A stretch of DNA of 64,000 bases from Numida meleagris (lineage: Eukaryota > Chordata > Aves > Galliformes > Numididae). The stretch lies in assembly GCF_002078875.1 (NCBI RefSeq), contig NC_034411.1:58631327-58695326 (forward strand), written 5' to 3'. Positions 11,001 through 24,000 of this stretch are shown here, piece by piece; position 1 is the stretch's first letter; each line of letters begins with the position of its first letter. The translations under genes and the position numbers were made by a program. The notes under the pieces are model-generated. The model was given only the letters and a program-made list of their open reading frames with translations. It made no database searches and was not told the origin of the DNA.

Positions 11001-14000
11001 TGCTGTAATCTGCCACAAATATGGGGAAGGATTAGGGAGCTTTGGAAAAGATGCTGGCTAGCAGCCATTACGAGTGTTCCTCTCTTGTGTGAGGTGGAGG
11101 ACTGACTGTGTGCCATCACTGAGGAAGTTAGGGTGCTCTGGGTGATGGCTCTGTTTATGTTAATGGTACCAGGCAGGCTGGAGAAGACAGTGCTCTGCTC
11201 AAGGGGAGGGAGAAATAGGTCTGGAAGAGGAAAAGAGGGGAGCACTTTTCTCTGCTTGTTGTGGAGCAAATATATGTTGCTTATGCTGGACCCAGTTGTT
11301 TTTTTTAATGGCTTTTATTTTTTTAATGTACTTTATTCTCTCTCTTTTTTTTAATCTAGTGCATATTTAATTGCACTCTTTCCTGAAAGCAGAAAACTTT
11401 GTGATTGATGAGTAAAAAAAGCAAATGTATGACACAAACAGCAGAATTGTTGTATTTGTGCCTATGCCAAAATGCAGACATGTCCTGGCCTCCAACCCTA
11501 CTGCCCCTGGGGATGAGGAGCAGTGATGGGAGACAGAGAACTCCCTGGGTGCTCTCTTCTCCCAAGGGCTGAAACTCTGGCAGGTGCCGCCTGAGAGCCT
11601 GGCTGCCTCTTCCAATAAAATCACCCTCTGGCCTTTCTTTATTAAAAATTGCAGTTTTCCCACAGCTCTCTTGGGCTTCTTAAAATGCCTTTGCCAATGT
11701 TCCATTCTCCTATATATTTCAAAAAAAAAAGGAAAGAAAAAGAAAAAAGAAAGAGGTCTACCAATTACTGAATCTTCATACTGCCTCTTCTTAAGAAGGA
11801 GCAAAGGACACCTGGAAGAAGGCCATTGGTGCAGAACAGTAAAGCAGCAAATGCAACAAATCTTTCATATGTTAAAATAATTATGATAGCCAAAATGCCT
11901 TGCGGCAGAGTAATATCAGTGCCTTGAAAAACGTAGAAAATTAGAATCAATTTAACTGATATGTTGGCAAGTGTTAACTGCATTTTATATGGAGCATTGA
12001 TTCTTTGACGAACACCCAATTTTGCTGCAGAAACAATTTGCTCTTAGACTCAACTTCATAAACAGAGCGGAAGTAATTGCAATTAAGATTGTTCTCCAAC
12101 TTTCTGAAGCTGGTTCCAAAATCAGGCCAATAAAATGGTGTGCTTGGCAGACTGTATCTGTGTACCTTTTTCAGAAATGTTCCTATTAGTGATAAAAAAA
12201 AAAGAGAGAGAGAGAGAAATGCTTGCTGTAGGTATTTTAGAATAGCAGCTGTTATTTCTGTTCCAATAAAAACAGGCAAACACATTCAGTGCCTCCACTT
12301 TATCATTAATTTCGAAGTCACACAACAAGCATGTCATTTAAGATAAATATTAAGGAAGACAAAAAATGCAAAGTAACCATTATTAAAATAGATGTTTTTC
12401 TGCTTTCTTTTCACAACTATTTAGACTACACTTTGGATTTCAGCACTCACATAAAAAGGAGTTGTTAGTGCTCTTTCTTCCTGTAATGTAGACATTAAAG
12501 AGGCATGGAAGGTGAGGTGCCAATTTCCATTCTAGCTCTGTTAAGCTCTTTGCTGTCAGAGAAAGTCAAACAGTTTTCCTTCTTGTCTGTAAAAAAAATT
12601 GTCAGTTGATAGGTGAAACTTCAGGAATAATTAGTGAAAGGAGACGTGTACATTCCATTGGGTGAATCAATCTTTCACAAATGTATTTAAATGAATTCAA
12701 TGTCCTTTTATTTCAACAGTGTCAGGGTGCAAAAAATGTATTTTGGATTCTTTTAACAGCAACCTACAGGAACCTACATCGCCTCTTTAAAAATAAATTA
12801 CAGCACACCCCACTCAAGGAATCACAAAGGGAGAGAGTGATATTTAAAATTAATTCAAAAAATTTCTCCAACATGTCTCCAGCTGTCAAAAATGCATTGA
12901 AGATATGCCAAACATATTTCAAAACACTTTTTGAAATTTGAAGATATCTCAAGTAATTTTTCCTCCTGAAGTAAATCTTTAATGGAACTATACTTTTCCC
13001 CAAAACTGATGTCTTCTTTTTTTTTTTTTTCCTGTTTGTTTAGGCACTTTCCTTTCTCTTTCTCCCCAGAAATCAGCACTCCACAAAAAGCAGGTATTTA
13101 ATGGAGTTTGCTGAGCTATGTGGGTCTGATGGTTTGGGTTTTTTTCCTTTTCCCTAGTTCTGTGGTGGCTGTGCTCAAGTTGGGCTTTGGACACAATCCA
13201 TGGCTTTGCCCTAGACATTCCATGTAGCCCTGGGTAAGTCATGATTTCTCTGCTTTGGGTCTTTTCCTTTTCTTTGAGGCGAAATAATGCCTCAAACTGA
13301 GATTGGAAGATAGAGACCGAAGTGCTTAATATTTGCTCAGCTACTGGAAAACTGAGTTGGATTTTTTTAATAGATCTTACATTGTGATGCCATACATAGA
13401 CATCTGAATATTCCCAAGAGGATACCCATCTTACTTACTGCATTGTTTAATAAAAAGTAATGCTGCTAGTTGGAGATAATCTGTATGGCCCATTTTGTGT
13501 AAAAATTATCCATTTTCACAGGCTCCTCTTTGTATTGGAAAGGCCCAGAATTCATATTGTACCTTTGTATTCTACTTCATCTTCAGTGTACTTTATAAGA
13601 ACTTACAAATCAATCCTCTTAATGTATTTGTAAGAGGAAGTAGCATTAATTAATAACTGTCTGTAGATGGGGAAATCATTAGCTTTATATTTTGAGTCTA
13701 CACAAGTGCAGAGGTCACAGATCTCAGATCACATCCTTCTTTGTGTGGCTGCAGAATGCATTTGTGGAGCACACAAACATTTCAGGGTTTTGAGTGTCAT
13801 ATTCATACACACTGCTACAACCAACTGAAAGCCATAACTCCTCCTTATTAAGAACCTGTGCAAACCCATATTAAAATAATGAAAAACCTTTCTGACCAGT
13901 AGGTACGGAATTGCTCAATAAAATGTAGAAAATACCCACAGGTTATTATTGTTCAGCCCATGAGCACAGTCAGCCAAAAACTTACAATTTTTCAAAATGT

Positions 14001-17000
14001 AATATGTGTACATGTGCTTCAGTACTTTTAAAAGCACTAGGGGATCCTAGTTCTTCAATAGACCGTTCACTGAAGTCAAACATTGGCAAACAACCCTCTG
14101 GGCTTGTGAGCTTTTACTAACAGGCTTTTGTTCACACCTGCTAAGCCATTTAAATTTCATATGAAGAGCACATCTAAGATCTCTCTGCCAAGCTGCAAAG
14201 AAATGTCAAAGAACCCAAAATGTAGTCCTTGAAAACATAAAGGAAAGTTCACAGTACAATCACAGGACATTAAAATGTTCCAGGATTTTAAAGGCAGGAG
14301 CCGTCATAATCCATTGGGGTGACTGCATGCTTTGTGAAGGCTTTAGGATTTTTCACTCAATCATTTTGTACCAAGTCCAACAACTTGGAGTGGAACGAGA
14401 TAATATCTTTAGAAGGGCAGATTTTATTTTTGTCTATGGGTTTCAATTGATAGTGAAATACCATAAATTTCTGTGCTTAATCGTCTTTGCTTTTTAACAC
14501 GGAACCTTATTTCAATTTTCAGCAGGATCTTGCTATGACTTTGTCTGGAGAATTAAAAAGTCCTCCACCCAAACTGACTCATCCCAAGGGGAATATGAGC
14601 AGAAACTGCATGGGGAGGTAGGAATGTTAAAGTATATATGTATGTATATTTTTGGTCATTGAAATACACTGTGCAAAAAATGCTTTAAATTTTAAAGTGA
14701 AATTAGAAGTGATTGTTGCAGGTGTGGGAGGATGTTACATAAAAGTTAGGCTAAGAGAACTGGAACAATAATTTTGGCTTTACTGGAAAATCTATGCATA
14801 CAGAAGCAGTGGAATAACTTGTACACAGAGATCCATCCATCATGTTGCAATGCCTTATTGGCAATTAGATCTTCAGCATGTTCAATCCCTGTCTCCCTAG
14901 GATAAACTCAGAGTGTCACTGTAGGGGATGGATTTTTTTGTGTATAATGACAGAGGTGATGAAGAAGCCACTGAGAATACCAGTTTATGTCAGAAAGGCC
15001 ATTGAAAGGACCTGGCTGTCAGCAGTGAGTCAGGTGCTGCTTAGGTGTACTCTATGAAATCTGAATGGTCCTACAGAACTGCTGACTGGGAGAGGAAGAT
15101 TCCAGCTCCTGAAATCTGTGAGTCTTCTTTTCATGCTGGATTCAGGCCTGCGGAGGAGTTTCAGTGTAATACTGTTCACTCCACTTAGCTATAGAGCCAG
15201 TCAGTACACCCCTTTAAATGAAGCACGATTCTGCAGCTGATATTCACCTATAGTAACAGATGACTTATTTCCGTTTGTTTATCAGAACTGTTCTTAACCT
15301 TCTCGTAGTCTTGCATTTAGTTGAGGCCTAGACATCCAAGTGTCCATTTGTTCCCTTGGGAGATTATTTCACAGCCCGATGCATTTGTGTCAGGGAGAAT
15401 TCCCTACAGTTTAGTCTGACTTTATTTTTAATGACAGGTGGAGTTTCCACCTTGCACTGGATTAAATACATAAGCATACTGAACTTCTGCCGTACCTAGA
15501 TTTTGATTCAAAAGGCTGCATAACCATTCATTACAAACCTTACTCTCAACTGCCTTCCAGGTCTTGGCTGTTCCCAGTTTCCCTAGAGCATCCTCCTCCT
15601 TGGAATTACAGTTCTGCCAGCTCAAATATCAAATACATTTCCCTTGTGTTTATAAACTCTGTAAGTGGGGCATATCTTCCTGCAGATATAATGCCTGGTT
15701 TCATATTTACAGAACCATTTCAAAGATTCTCTTCAAGCAGCTCAACTAATGGCTGCATTTATCAGAAGATTGATCTGAACTTAGAAAACAAAAACAATCA
15801 CAAACTTTCACAGGTTTGGAACTGATTTTATTTGGAAACCTCAAGCATTGCATTGGCTTCCTGGAAATCAGGAAGTAAAACAGATGAATGCTCACCAGTA
15901 AAAATATCTCAATGGGGAACTGTGGGGATGGAGTGGCCAAACCAAATGCTGCCCACAGACTGCTGGAGCACACAGGCAGCATGGAGGTCCCTATGAGCTC
16001 TTTATGCAGAAAGCAATAGCTCAGAGAAAATAGTTGTGGTAAGGACAGATGTGTGACCTAGGTTCTTTAAGTACAAGCAGAATGGTCCCAGATTTTGGCT
16101 CCTCTCAATACGGCCTATATGTATTTTTGTCCAGCTTGTCTTTATCTTCAGTATTGAAGCAGAATAAAATCTTCCAATTCAAGATCCTCCTGAGGATTTA
16201 ATCTTCAATAGGTGTTCTCCCCCATAATCATCCATTTTTACCAGCAGTCCATGATGATGATGTAGCAATATTCCTGTCTGGGATGAAGAATGTATTGGAG
16301 ACGGTGAGCAATTTTTCTCAGCACTTTCCATTGCACATCAAACTGGAAAAAGCTCCTGCAAAGTATCTGGGGAACCACTCTTGGTGCTAGCAGGCATTAA
16401 AATTCCTCAGGTAACACATGAACAGTAGGTAGTATTCCTGACTTGGATTGTAGTTTGTATATACATGGCACCTTGAGTTAGTTTTGTTAGGCTGTGTGAC
16501 AAAGAGCTGCTCTCCACACACACAAAGGAGCACAGAGGTAGCCTACCCAGGGTATTCCCAGGTGTGCTACAGCAGCACCACGAGCCCTCTGAGGGCTCAT
16601 CTGCCCACAGGAGGAAGCAGAGAAGCGCAACAGCAGTTGGGAACCCAAATCACAGCTCAGAGAAAAGAGATCTTGCCCAGAGCCTCTTAGAGCATCACAG
16701 GAGGGTTGGGGTGACCCCACTGTATGAGGGTGAGGTGGTTGGCGCTTGTGTGATTGCGTTTCTGAGTTGAGCTCTGTGGCCAGCAGTGTATTTGTGTTTA
16801 GGTGTGTGTGCCTGCTGGGGACACGTGCTGCTGTACTGGGGACACGGAGCTGTGGCACCCTCGCTGCTACAGGGCTGCTGCATCCAGCAGCCTATAGCAG
16901 ATTTTGTGCCGATTTGTCTTGCACAAAACCCATATCTGTTTTATTCTTGCTTTGTTGGTTTTGAATGATTTCAAAAACAGTTATTAATTTGTACGTGCAT

Positions 17001-17756
17001 TTGCAGTCCATTTTAAATGCTCTTTGTGTTTCTGGCAGTCTTAGCAAATTGAAGAGCCAAATACAAGTGAATTCAGGAACAGTAAAAATGGCTCCAAGGG
17101 CTCTTTATCCATAGACCAAAACAACATGAAGAGGTAAAGCCAAGCTTCTGGCACTGACACAATCCCTGACAACCTCAGGAGCATGTACATACAGAAAATT
17201 GGCTTTGATTCACTGGAGTTGCACACATAAGTTTTCAACATACGAAAATGTTCCACTGAAATATGTGTGGTTTCAGCTATTTCAGTAGGACATCTTTATG
17301 TGCTTAAAAATTGTGCATGCAGTTCTAGTTGGACCCTGGAACTGTCAGCATTTTACAGTCAGTCTGTTGATTACCACTGAACCTGTGTGATTTCCCCATC
17401 TCCCTCCCAGATCAGAGCTATTTGTTTAATTTCACACATGTGTTCTTGGGAGGGAAGAGGGAGGAGTCCTGTGTGTTACAACAGTGGATGAGTGGTTGGA
17501 TCTTCATATTCTCTACCTTGCCTTTTACTAATAAACCTAAAGCCCTGTTATTTGTTTTGCCTGCAGCACCTGCAGCATTAACAACTGACAACAGCAAGCT
17601 CTGCACCTGCAGTCTCCCTGCTTCTAAGCCCTCTTTCGCGTGCTCTGCAGCAACATTTGTTAAGATCAAGTTAACGAATTCTTCAAGCACCGCAGTTAAC
17701 CTGGCACCTCAAAAGCATCCTCTTTTAGCATTTGGGTTTTTAACATGTGAGGAAGC
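8059..17756. other. Intergenic spacer, PTPRK to THEMIS, second part
   Basis: I see no supportable gene. Small low-complexity tracts occur: A-run near 8101-8115, A-rich 11721-11753, (AG)n near 12202-12219, T-run near 13016-13031. Locally GC-richer blocks at about 10195-10330 and 16490-16900 stand out from the AT-rich background but have no repeat ends or reading frame I can identify. The longer open frames (11367-11804 on the minus strand, 145 codons; 17422-17850 on the plus strand, 142 codons) carry no family signal. Confidence 0.55.
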
Positions 17757-18322
17757 TGTTCTGGTTTCAGCTGGGGCAGAGTTGACTTTCTTCTTACAGT
17801 CTCCTGTGTGTTTTGGCTTTAGGAGAAAAACAATTTTGATGACACACTGATGTTTTAGTTGTTGCTGAGCAGTGCTGTACAGAGCCAAGGACGTTTCAGT
17901 TTTTCAGCTTCTTGTGCTGTCCTGCCAGCAAGGGGGCTCTGGGGCAGAAGGAGCTGAGTGTGGACAGAACCAGGACGGCTGACCCAAATTGGCCAAGGGA
18001 ACATTCCATGATATCATGCGAAAAAAACTATAAATGGAGGGGAGCTGGCTGGGAGGGGGCAGCCACTGCTCAGGAATGTCTGGGCATTGGTCAGCAGGTG
18101 GGGAGCAATTGTGTTGTACATCACTTATTTTGTAAATATAGATATGTATAATTATTATTACTATTATTTATCTCTTCATTTTCTGTTTTGGTAAATAGTT
18201 TTTATCTCAACCTATGAGTTCTAACTTTTTGTTCTGATTCTTTTCCCCTGTCCTACTGGGAGGGGTGGGAGTGAGAGAAAGGCTGTGTGGTACTGAGCTG
18301 CTTGCCAAGGTAAACCACAGCA
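17757..18322 (+). mobile_element. Solo LTR of an avian endogenous retrovirus, copy A
   Basis: The block starts with TG (TGTTCTGGTTTCAGCTGG) and ends near a CA after CCAAGGTAAACCACAG, with a TATAAAT box at 18029-18035 and an AT-rich ATT-triplet tract at 18150-18170. The same landmarks in the same order recur inverted at 42935-43504 and decayed at 48899-49412, so this is one dispersed family. No internal retroviral genes flank it, so it is a solo LTR. Exact ends and target duplication are uncertain; the precise ERV class is not determined here. Confidence 0.75.
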
Positions 18323-19375
18323 TAAAGCTCATATTGTCTCCTCTGAATTTTAACATGAAATACAGCCTCAGAGGTTCACGAAAATAAACAGTTGGTTACT
18401 GTCACGCTTACTGATTTGTCTAACATCCTTCCTGCTTTCACTGACACCTCAGGGCGGCATGAGAGTGGTACAAGGGGAACATGAGAGCATACGCTTCAGC
18501 TTTCCTGGTGATCTGATTCTAGCACTTGTTTGCTGCACCGTCTCACTCCTCCAAGGAATGCTGCTTCAGTAGCAGCACTCAGTAAGGTTCTGAACAGCAG
18601 CATCAGAACCAGTGCTGGGATTTTGCCTTTAATGTAGTCAGATTTTCACATTGTATTGGGAAGCAGCCTCTTAAAATTCATTCCTGGTTTCAGCATCTCA
18701 AATTGGAATCTCCACAAGTCACTAGTGACTTAAAACATCTTGGTCTTTTTGCATAGCAACATAGTGTTTTAATGTCCATTTACACAGCAAACTAATGTAC
18801 TCCATTTTTATAACTCAAATCCAGCTATAGTACTTAAGGAAGAAAAAGTATCAGAACAAAACAGTTTCATTTTTTCTCTTCAAAAGCTCTTTGTGGTTTT
18901 GAAGATAACAAACACCAAGTTATTTTGCCACGCTCCTAGGGGAAAAAAAGAACCAACCCCAACCCACCCAGATGTGATGCCTTTTTCCTGCTTTAGGCAG
19001 GGCAGGTGTTAACTGTATTTTTTCCACAGGATCGGTATTTCCAAGCACCAAACCAGAAGCCACAATCAATGAGATGGAGCTCTGTGGTGGATGCCCCTGC
19101 CTGCTCCCAAGTCCAATACCCACAGTGATGCCCACACCTCTTGGTGGGGCCACGTACCCCAGCTCAGCATCCCCACATTACAGCATTCTACCTGCGGCTG
19201 TGGGAGGAAGCAGCCTGAAAGTCAAAGAAGCAGAAGTACCTCCCTGCACCGCTCCTCCCCACCCCGCAGCCCCAGCACTCCCCTGGCACAGCACACGCCA
19301 GGCTCTAAGGCTTGCAACTTCTAAAGCCTCCCCGGCCTTCAAGTGCCAAAACCACATGCTGCCTTGTGGCCGACC
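18323..19375 (+). promoter_or_regulatory. THEMIS: THEMIS upstream region and probable 5'UTR
   Basis: This is the sequence between the solo LTR and the THEMIS start codon. The last 300 bp (19070-19375) are GC-richer than their surroundings, as expected for a 5'UTR or promoter. A good 3' splice site (TTTTTTCCACAG, ending 19029) could mark the start of the exon that carries the ATG, with a separate non-coding first exon upstream. Matches to T-cell factor cores are visible (RUNX-type TGTGGTT at 18892-18898; TCF-type GTCAAAG near 19221) but are short enough to be chance. No TATA box is convincing. Confidence 0.45.
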
Positions 19376-19466
19376 ATGGCATCTACTCTGGAGAAATTCA
19401 TTCATTCTCTGGACCCCAGAGCCCTTCCAAGGGTACTCGAAATCCAGTCAGGCATCTATTTCGAAG
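19376..19466 (+). CDS. THEMIS: THEMIS first coding exon (start of CABIT domain 1)
   Basis: The exon encodes the first 30 residues, beginning [20 protein letters not shown], plus one base of codon 31. It closely resembles the N-terminus of mammalian THEMIS. The ATG has a good Kozak context (A at -3, G at +4) and the exon ends at a strong donor, GAAG|GTGAGT, in phase 1. Family knowledge: THEMIS is a cytoplasmic and nuclear adaptor of thymocytes that binds GRB2 and SHP-1/SHP-2 and tunes T-cell-receptor signalling during positive selection. The exon is too short to be found as an open frame by length; it was identified by its peptide and by its phase match to the exon at 34286. Confidence 0.93.
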
Positions 19467-20875
19467 GTGAGTGATGGGTGCTTTCTGGCACAGCTTTCTG
19501 AGTTCATCTTGGACATTGGATCCTCCCTGGGGTGGCTGTGGTAGAGGCAGAGGGAGAATGCTGACAGCCCTGTTTCCTGGCAGTTTCCCTCTAATTTTCT
19601 TTCTCCTTTGAAGAAAATAATATAAGCATCGATGTCTTTGGAAGTGTCTTTTGTACAGTGTACATCTGCTCTTCTCTGAAGCTTTGAGGAGGGTGATGTA
19701 GTTATTGCTCATCATATTCTGGAAGGAGTACTGGAATGAGTCATGAATTTGCTTTGCGCTGGCACAGAGCCATCAATCCAGCAATGGCAAATCACCATGC
19801 AGAGGTTAATTCATTAGCACTAGTTCTGCTCTCCTGGGGTTGGTGTGGAGCAGTAATCTCTGTTTCTGAAGTAAAGAAATACAGAGACTGGAAAGCAAAT
19901 ATGAGAAACAATAAGGAATAACAGTTTTCTGACATTCTGCCCCATGTTGGAGGGTACTTCAGGTGTGTGCCATTATGAAGGGATCACTATGAGCCAGACA
20001 GCAGCATCACAGGAGCAATATTTTGATGGATAATTTTGCTGCATCAGGTCTTCCTATGCTGTTTTTATACTGGGCTATGCTTGTGCACAAAACAAAGAGG
20101 TAAAGAGGCTTGCACTGCAGAGAAGTTCTGTGCTTGGTTAAGGCATGGACTGCATGTAATGACAGTGAAAACACCATGTCAAGCCCATATATCAGTCTAG
20201 GAAAAGAAGGTTACCTGCCTGTCACTGCAGATCAGTGGTTTGCAGAGGGTTTAAGCAAGGCCCCAGTGTAAATAAACTCCCTAGCACGACTATGCATGGC
20301 ATTACAAAATCCTGCCAGCCAGAGGAGAAAGAAGGAAAATTTGGGCTTATGCTAGATAAAACAGAGGGGGCTTTACGAAACGAGCTTAAGCTTCAGAATC
20401 CACGATGTCTACCTTTACGTCAATCCAAAAATCCCCACGCAGCTCCATAGAAGGAGGAGGTGGGACGCAGCTGCCCTTTGCTGCAGCCGTGGAAAGTCTG
20501 AACCAGGGCTGTCAGGGCTGATCCTTCCCTCCACTCCTGGGGAGTTGCAGAACAGGAAGGGCACTCTTCATCTGCAGGCACAGCATGCCTGGGATGCATC
20601 GGACTGCTGTGCAAAAAGGCATGCTGAGAGATTAATGTGGCCAAAATTACCAGAAACTTTTGAAAATATGGTTTTCTGGACTCCCCTCACTTTGATACGT
20701 GTCTTGTACAAGTTGCACTTTTTAAAATGGCCTGAGAACGTGTTTTCAGCTTGAACCAAATTAAAATCTTGGTGATAAGGCTGCTACCTCCATGATGAAT
20801 AGTAGAATTTAAAGTAAAACGAGAAGATTGCTTCCTTGAATTTGAGTAGCTATAAATACAAGATGTGCATGTATC
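19467..20875 (+). other. THEMIS: THEMIS intron 1, proximal part
   Basis: The intron begins with GTGAGT at 19467. I see no exon, RNA gene or clear repeat before the CR1 fragment at 20876. Some GC-richer sequence (20430-20640) has open frames on both strands without recognisable motifs. Confidence 0.7.
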
Positions 20876-21004
20876 TGGATGTGTTCAAGACGTCTAGATG
20901 TGACACTGAGGGACATGGATAGTGGGTATGGTGGTGGTGGGCTGATGGTTGGACTGCATGATCTTAGTGGTCTTTTCCAACCTTAATGACTCTGTGATTC
21001 TATG
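20876..21004 (+). mobile_element. CR1 LINE 3' fragment
   Basis: This short piece carries the end of a CR1 element: GGATGTGTTCAAGA, then a CACTGAGGGACATGG block, then GATGGTTGGACTGCATGATC, then GGTCTTTTCCAACCTTAATG and the tail ACTCTGTGATTCTATG. CR1 copies are typically 5'-truncated, and only about 130 bp remain here. It lies in the same orientation as THEMIS. Confidence 0.88.
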
Positions 21005-24000
21005 CTGTGTGTATACACATGCAAATTACTGTGAAATACATCCATAGATGCAAAACACTACAATAAAACTGCAGCATCCCCACTGTCAGCAAGTTTCTGA
21101 GTCCCTACGGTTTACATCCTGCTGCTGGTAGGTGGCAAAACTCCGCACCATTAGAGCATGGAGTATTTCAGCACAGGTTTCCATTTGCTGTGTAGGCCCT
21201 GGTGCATGAGGAGAAGGCAAACTGTGGAGGCAGACGCCCCCCAGCCATGCTGCAGCAGTGCCCTCCCACATGTGAGGAGAAGGCTCTTAGCTGACAGCTG
21301 TCTTGCAGGGATGAGCTGCCTGGCCTGGGGAGTGAGAGGCACATGCCACAGTGACCCATGAACATCTGTGCTGGCAGGGTGAGGCCTTGTGCTTCTCTGC
21401 TGCTTCTTCAGCCCTGGTAGCACCACATTTTCCTGTCCTCTGTTCCTAGTGCCTTCTCCACTCCACAGCCAGCATATCTTGCATATACAACAAGCAAGGC
21501 TGATGCACAAGTGCAGCTCAACTTCTTCCTTTCATGCACGGTATAGGGCCCCAACGTTATAAAGTACTTGACCACACTGATGCCTGGTAACAGGCTTGCA
21601 GTGTTTCTTCTCTCTCCTTCCTTGCTTCAGGAGAGGCTTAAAGACACTCAAGACACTCTGTGTCTAAGGGGTCTGTGAGATCTAGGGCTACAAAAGGTCT
21701 TCTTGACCCAGTGCTCCCTCCCTGAGCTGCTTTCTGCAGTTCATCTTTCCTGAGCACTTTGCTTCCATCTATGTCTTGCAGCAGGGGGGGAACATGTTGT
21801 TCTGTGATTGCATTCTGATTTATATTGCATCTTGTGAAGCAAGAGCAGTGCTTCAGAGAGAGTCTGAAGTAACTCTTGTTATATTGCTAAATAGGAGAGC
21901 GGGCCACTTTGAGCACTTTGAATTTCCATTAGGACAGCACTTCCCAAGTCCTTTCTTGGCCAGACTGCCACTTGCCTCCATCAACCCCTTTTGATTTCTT
22001 GTATTGCAAGCAGTAAACCTGCAGTCATGGTGTGGGCAATGTCACATCTCCTGACAGGAGCACAGATTTACTGCTATGGTTGCAGGGACCAAATCAGAGC
22101 ATTTGTGCAAGAAGATGTATTTTGAAAGCATCACACTGCCGGGTTTGTCTGAAACTGATCAGTTGCAAAAGATGAATAATTTTATGGCATGAGACTTTAA
22201 AATGGTGCAAACTTGTACAAATGTAAATGTGCTATGCTCTACCCCAGCCCTCCCCCCCCAAAAAAAAATACCCTCAAGGATTGTTTAAAACCAGTTTTAA
22301 CTGTTATACTGATTGGTAAGTAAAATAAATAATGATATCATAAATCCATTAGAGCTGTCAAATCAAAGCTGCAGCAGCCAACCAATGAAGGTTATAGCCA
22401 CATAGCTGATAAAGAGATGGTGAAACTTAATTCATGCTCTAGTTTTCTGTGGTGCACCGGTGTGCCGTGATGGTGAAACTCTTAATTTACTCAGAAAATG
22501 CATTTAGGTCTAAACAATTCTACAAATGTATGACTTGCAAATTAACCTCACTGCTCTTGACAGAGTTTCAGTACTTCTACTAGCATAAGAAAAGCATGTT
22601 GAAGGTCTTTATAAAGATGAGAGGCTTTTTTTTCCATGTGGAGAAGTGTTTTTATTAGAAGCTGCAAAGTCAGGCTCTGGAGTAAGAGTAGGAATTTGGC
22701 TGCCCTTAGGAAAGAACAAGGCTCTAACGATGATAGTTAAAAAGTCCCATGCTACCTTCATACCCATGTAGCGCCAAATGCAATTCAAGTCTTTCCTTTT
22801 AGGCACAAGTCTGCCTGCTACAGCCGCAAGTGGAGAATGTTGGAAACGTGCTGTATGTACTCATTCCACCATTAGTTTATCTGTCAGCCTATAAAAATTT
22901 TGTCTCTGCTACCATAAATAGAATTTTGATTTATTTAACTGTATCTCCCAAAACTGCAAGTGGTCCATGTAGATCCTGTTTCACTTCGGAATACTTTATA
23001 CTAGAGAAGCTGAAGACAATTGAAATGCTGTGTTTTGTGGTGAACGCTACACCCCGGACACCTCTCTGAGGAACAGTTCTCTTTTTTTGTTCCTGGTTTG
23101 AAACAGAGGGTTGGGTTTCCTGTAATGTTTTACATTATTGAGACTATACCAGCTGCCAAATTACACTCTTTTTCATGCCACACTTGGACTTAAGGGTTAG
23201 TTGAAGCCCTACTCTGTGTGCCTTGGGATGGATGGCCAAGGTTTGAGGAGCTGGCACAAGCTCCCACATTCTTCATGCCCTTTCCTTCTACCAGAGTGTG
23301 GCTGTATGATCAGAGCATCAGCCTGCAGTTACTCACTACGACTGACACTGTGCAGAGTCAGGAAGATGGGTTTTTAGTAATAGCCCTAACTTTTTCTAAA
23401 GCGCTTTTCATTCATCACACTCAACGGGCCATACAGAAGGAGGGGAATTATTGTCATCCCTGAAAACAGAAACACTGATGAAGGGAGAGAGTGGTTCTGC
23501 CAGCCCCAGGGATATCTCTCAGAGCAGCTGTTTTGGACTCTGCTGTTCACTGTTCTTTTCATAATATCACTGCTGCAGAAATCGAATTGCTGAACTACTG
23601 GAGGAAATAGGAAGCCTGATTATAAGATGAAAGCAAATTTGTCAGATACAAATATCTAAGTAATCAGTGCTGATTAGAACGCAACTGTAGTGCAGTCTGA
23701 AGTACGTGACAATTTAATAGCTCCTTAAAATATGTTATTAACAAATTAAACTACTGAAACTCCATTGGAAACTGATTTGATTGATTGAATGTCTTTCTTT
23801 GAACATTTTAGTAAATATTGATGCTTAGTGAGCTAAGTATTGTATGGCCACTGATTTTTATAGACGGCATGCAGTACGAGCTTTCATCTTTGTGTTGCAA
23901 AAATTATGTCTGTTTTAATACTGATATAATTATTTTATGGGTAATTTAATTTAATATTCTGCAGGCTTAAGTTAACCAGTGGCAGGATAGTAAAATGTGT

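Noticed and set aside
11367..11804. 145-codon minus-strand open frame
   Set aside because: It contains a homopolymer phenylalanine stretch from an A-rich tract, has opposing open frames, and shows no family motif.
17422..17850. 142-codon + strand open frame just upstream of and into LTR copy A
   Set aside because: No recognisable domain; it crosses the LTR boundary, and its composition is that of chance translation.
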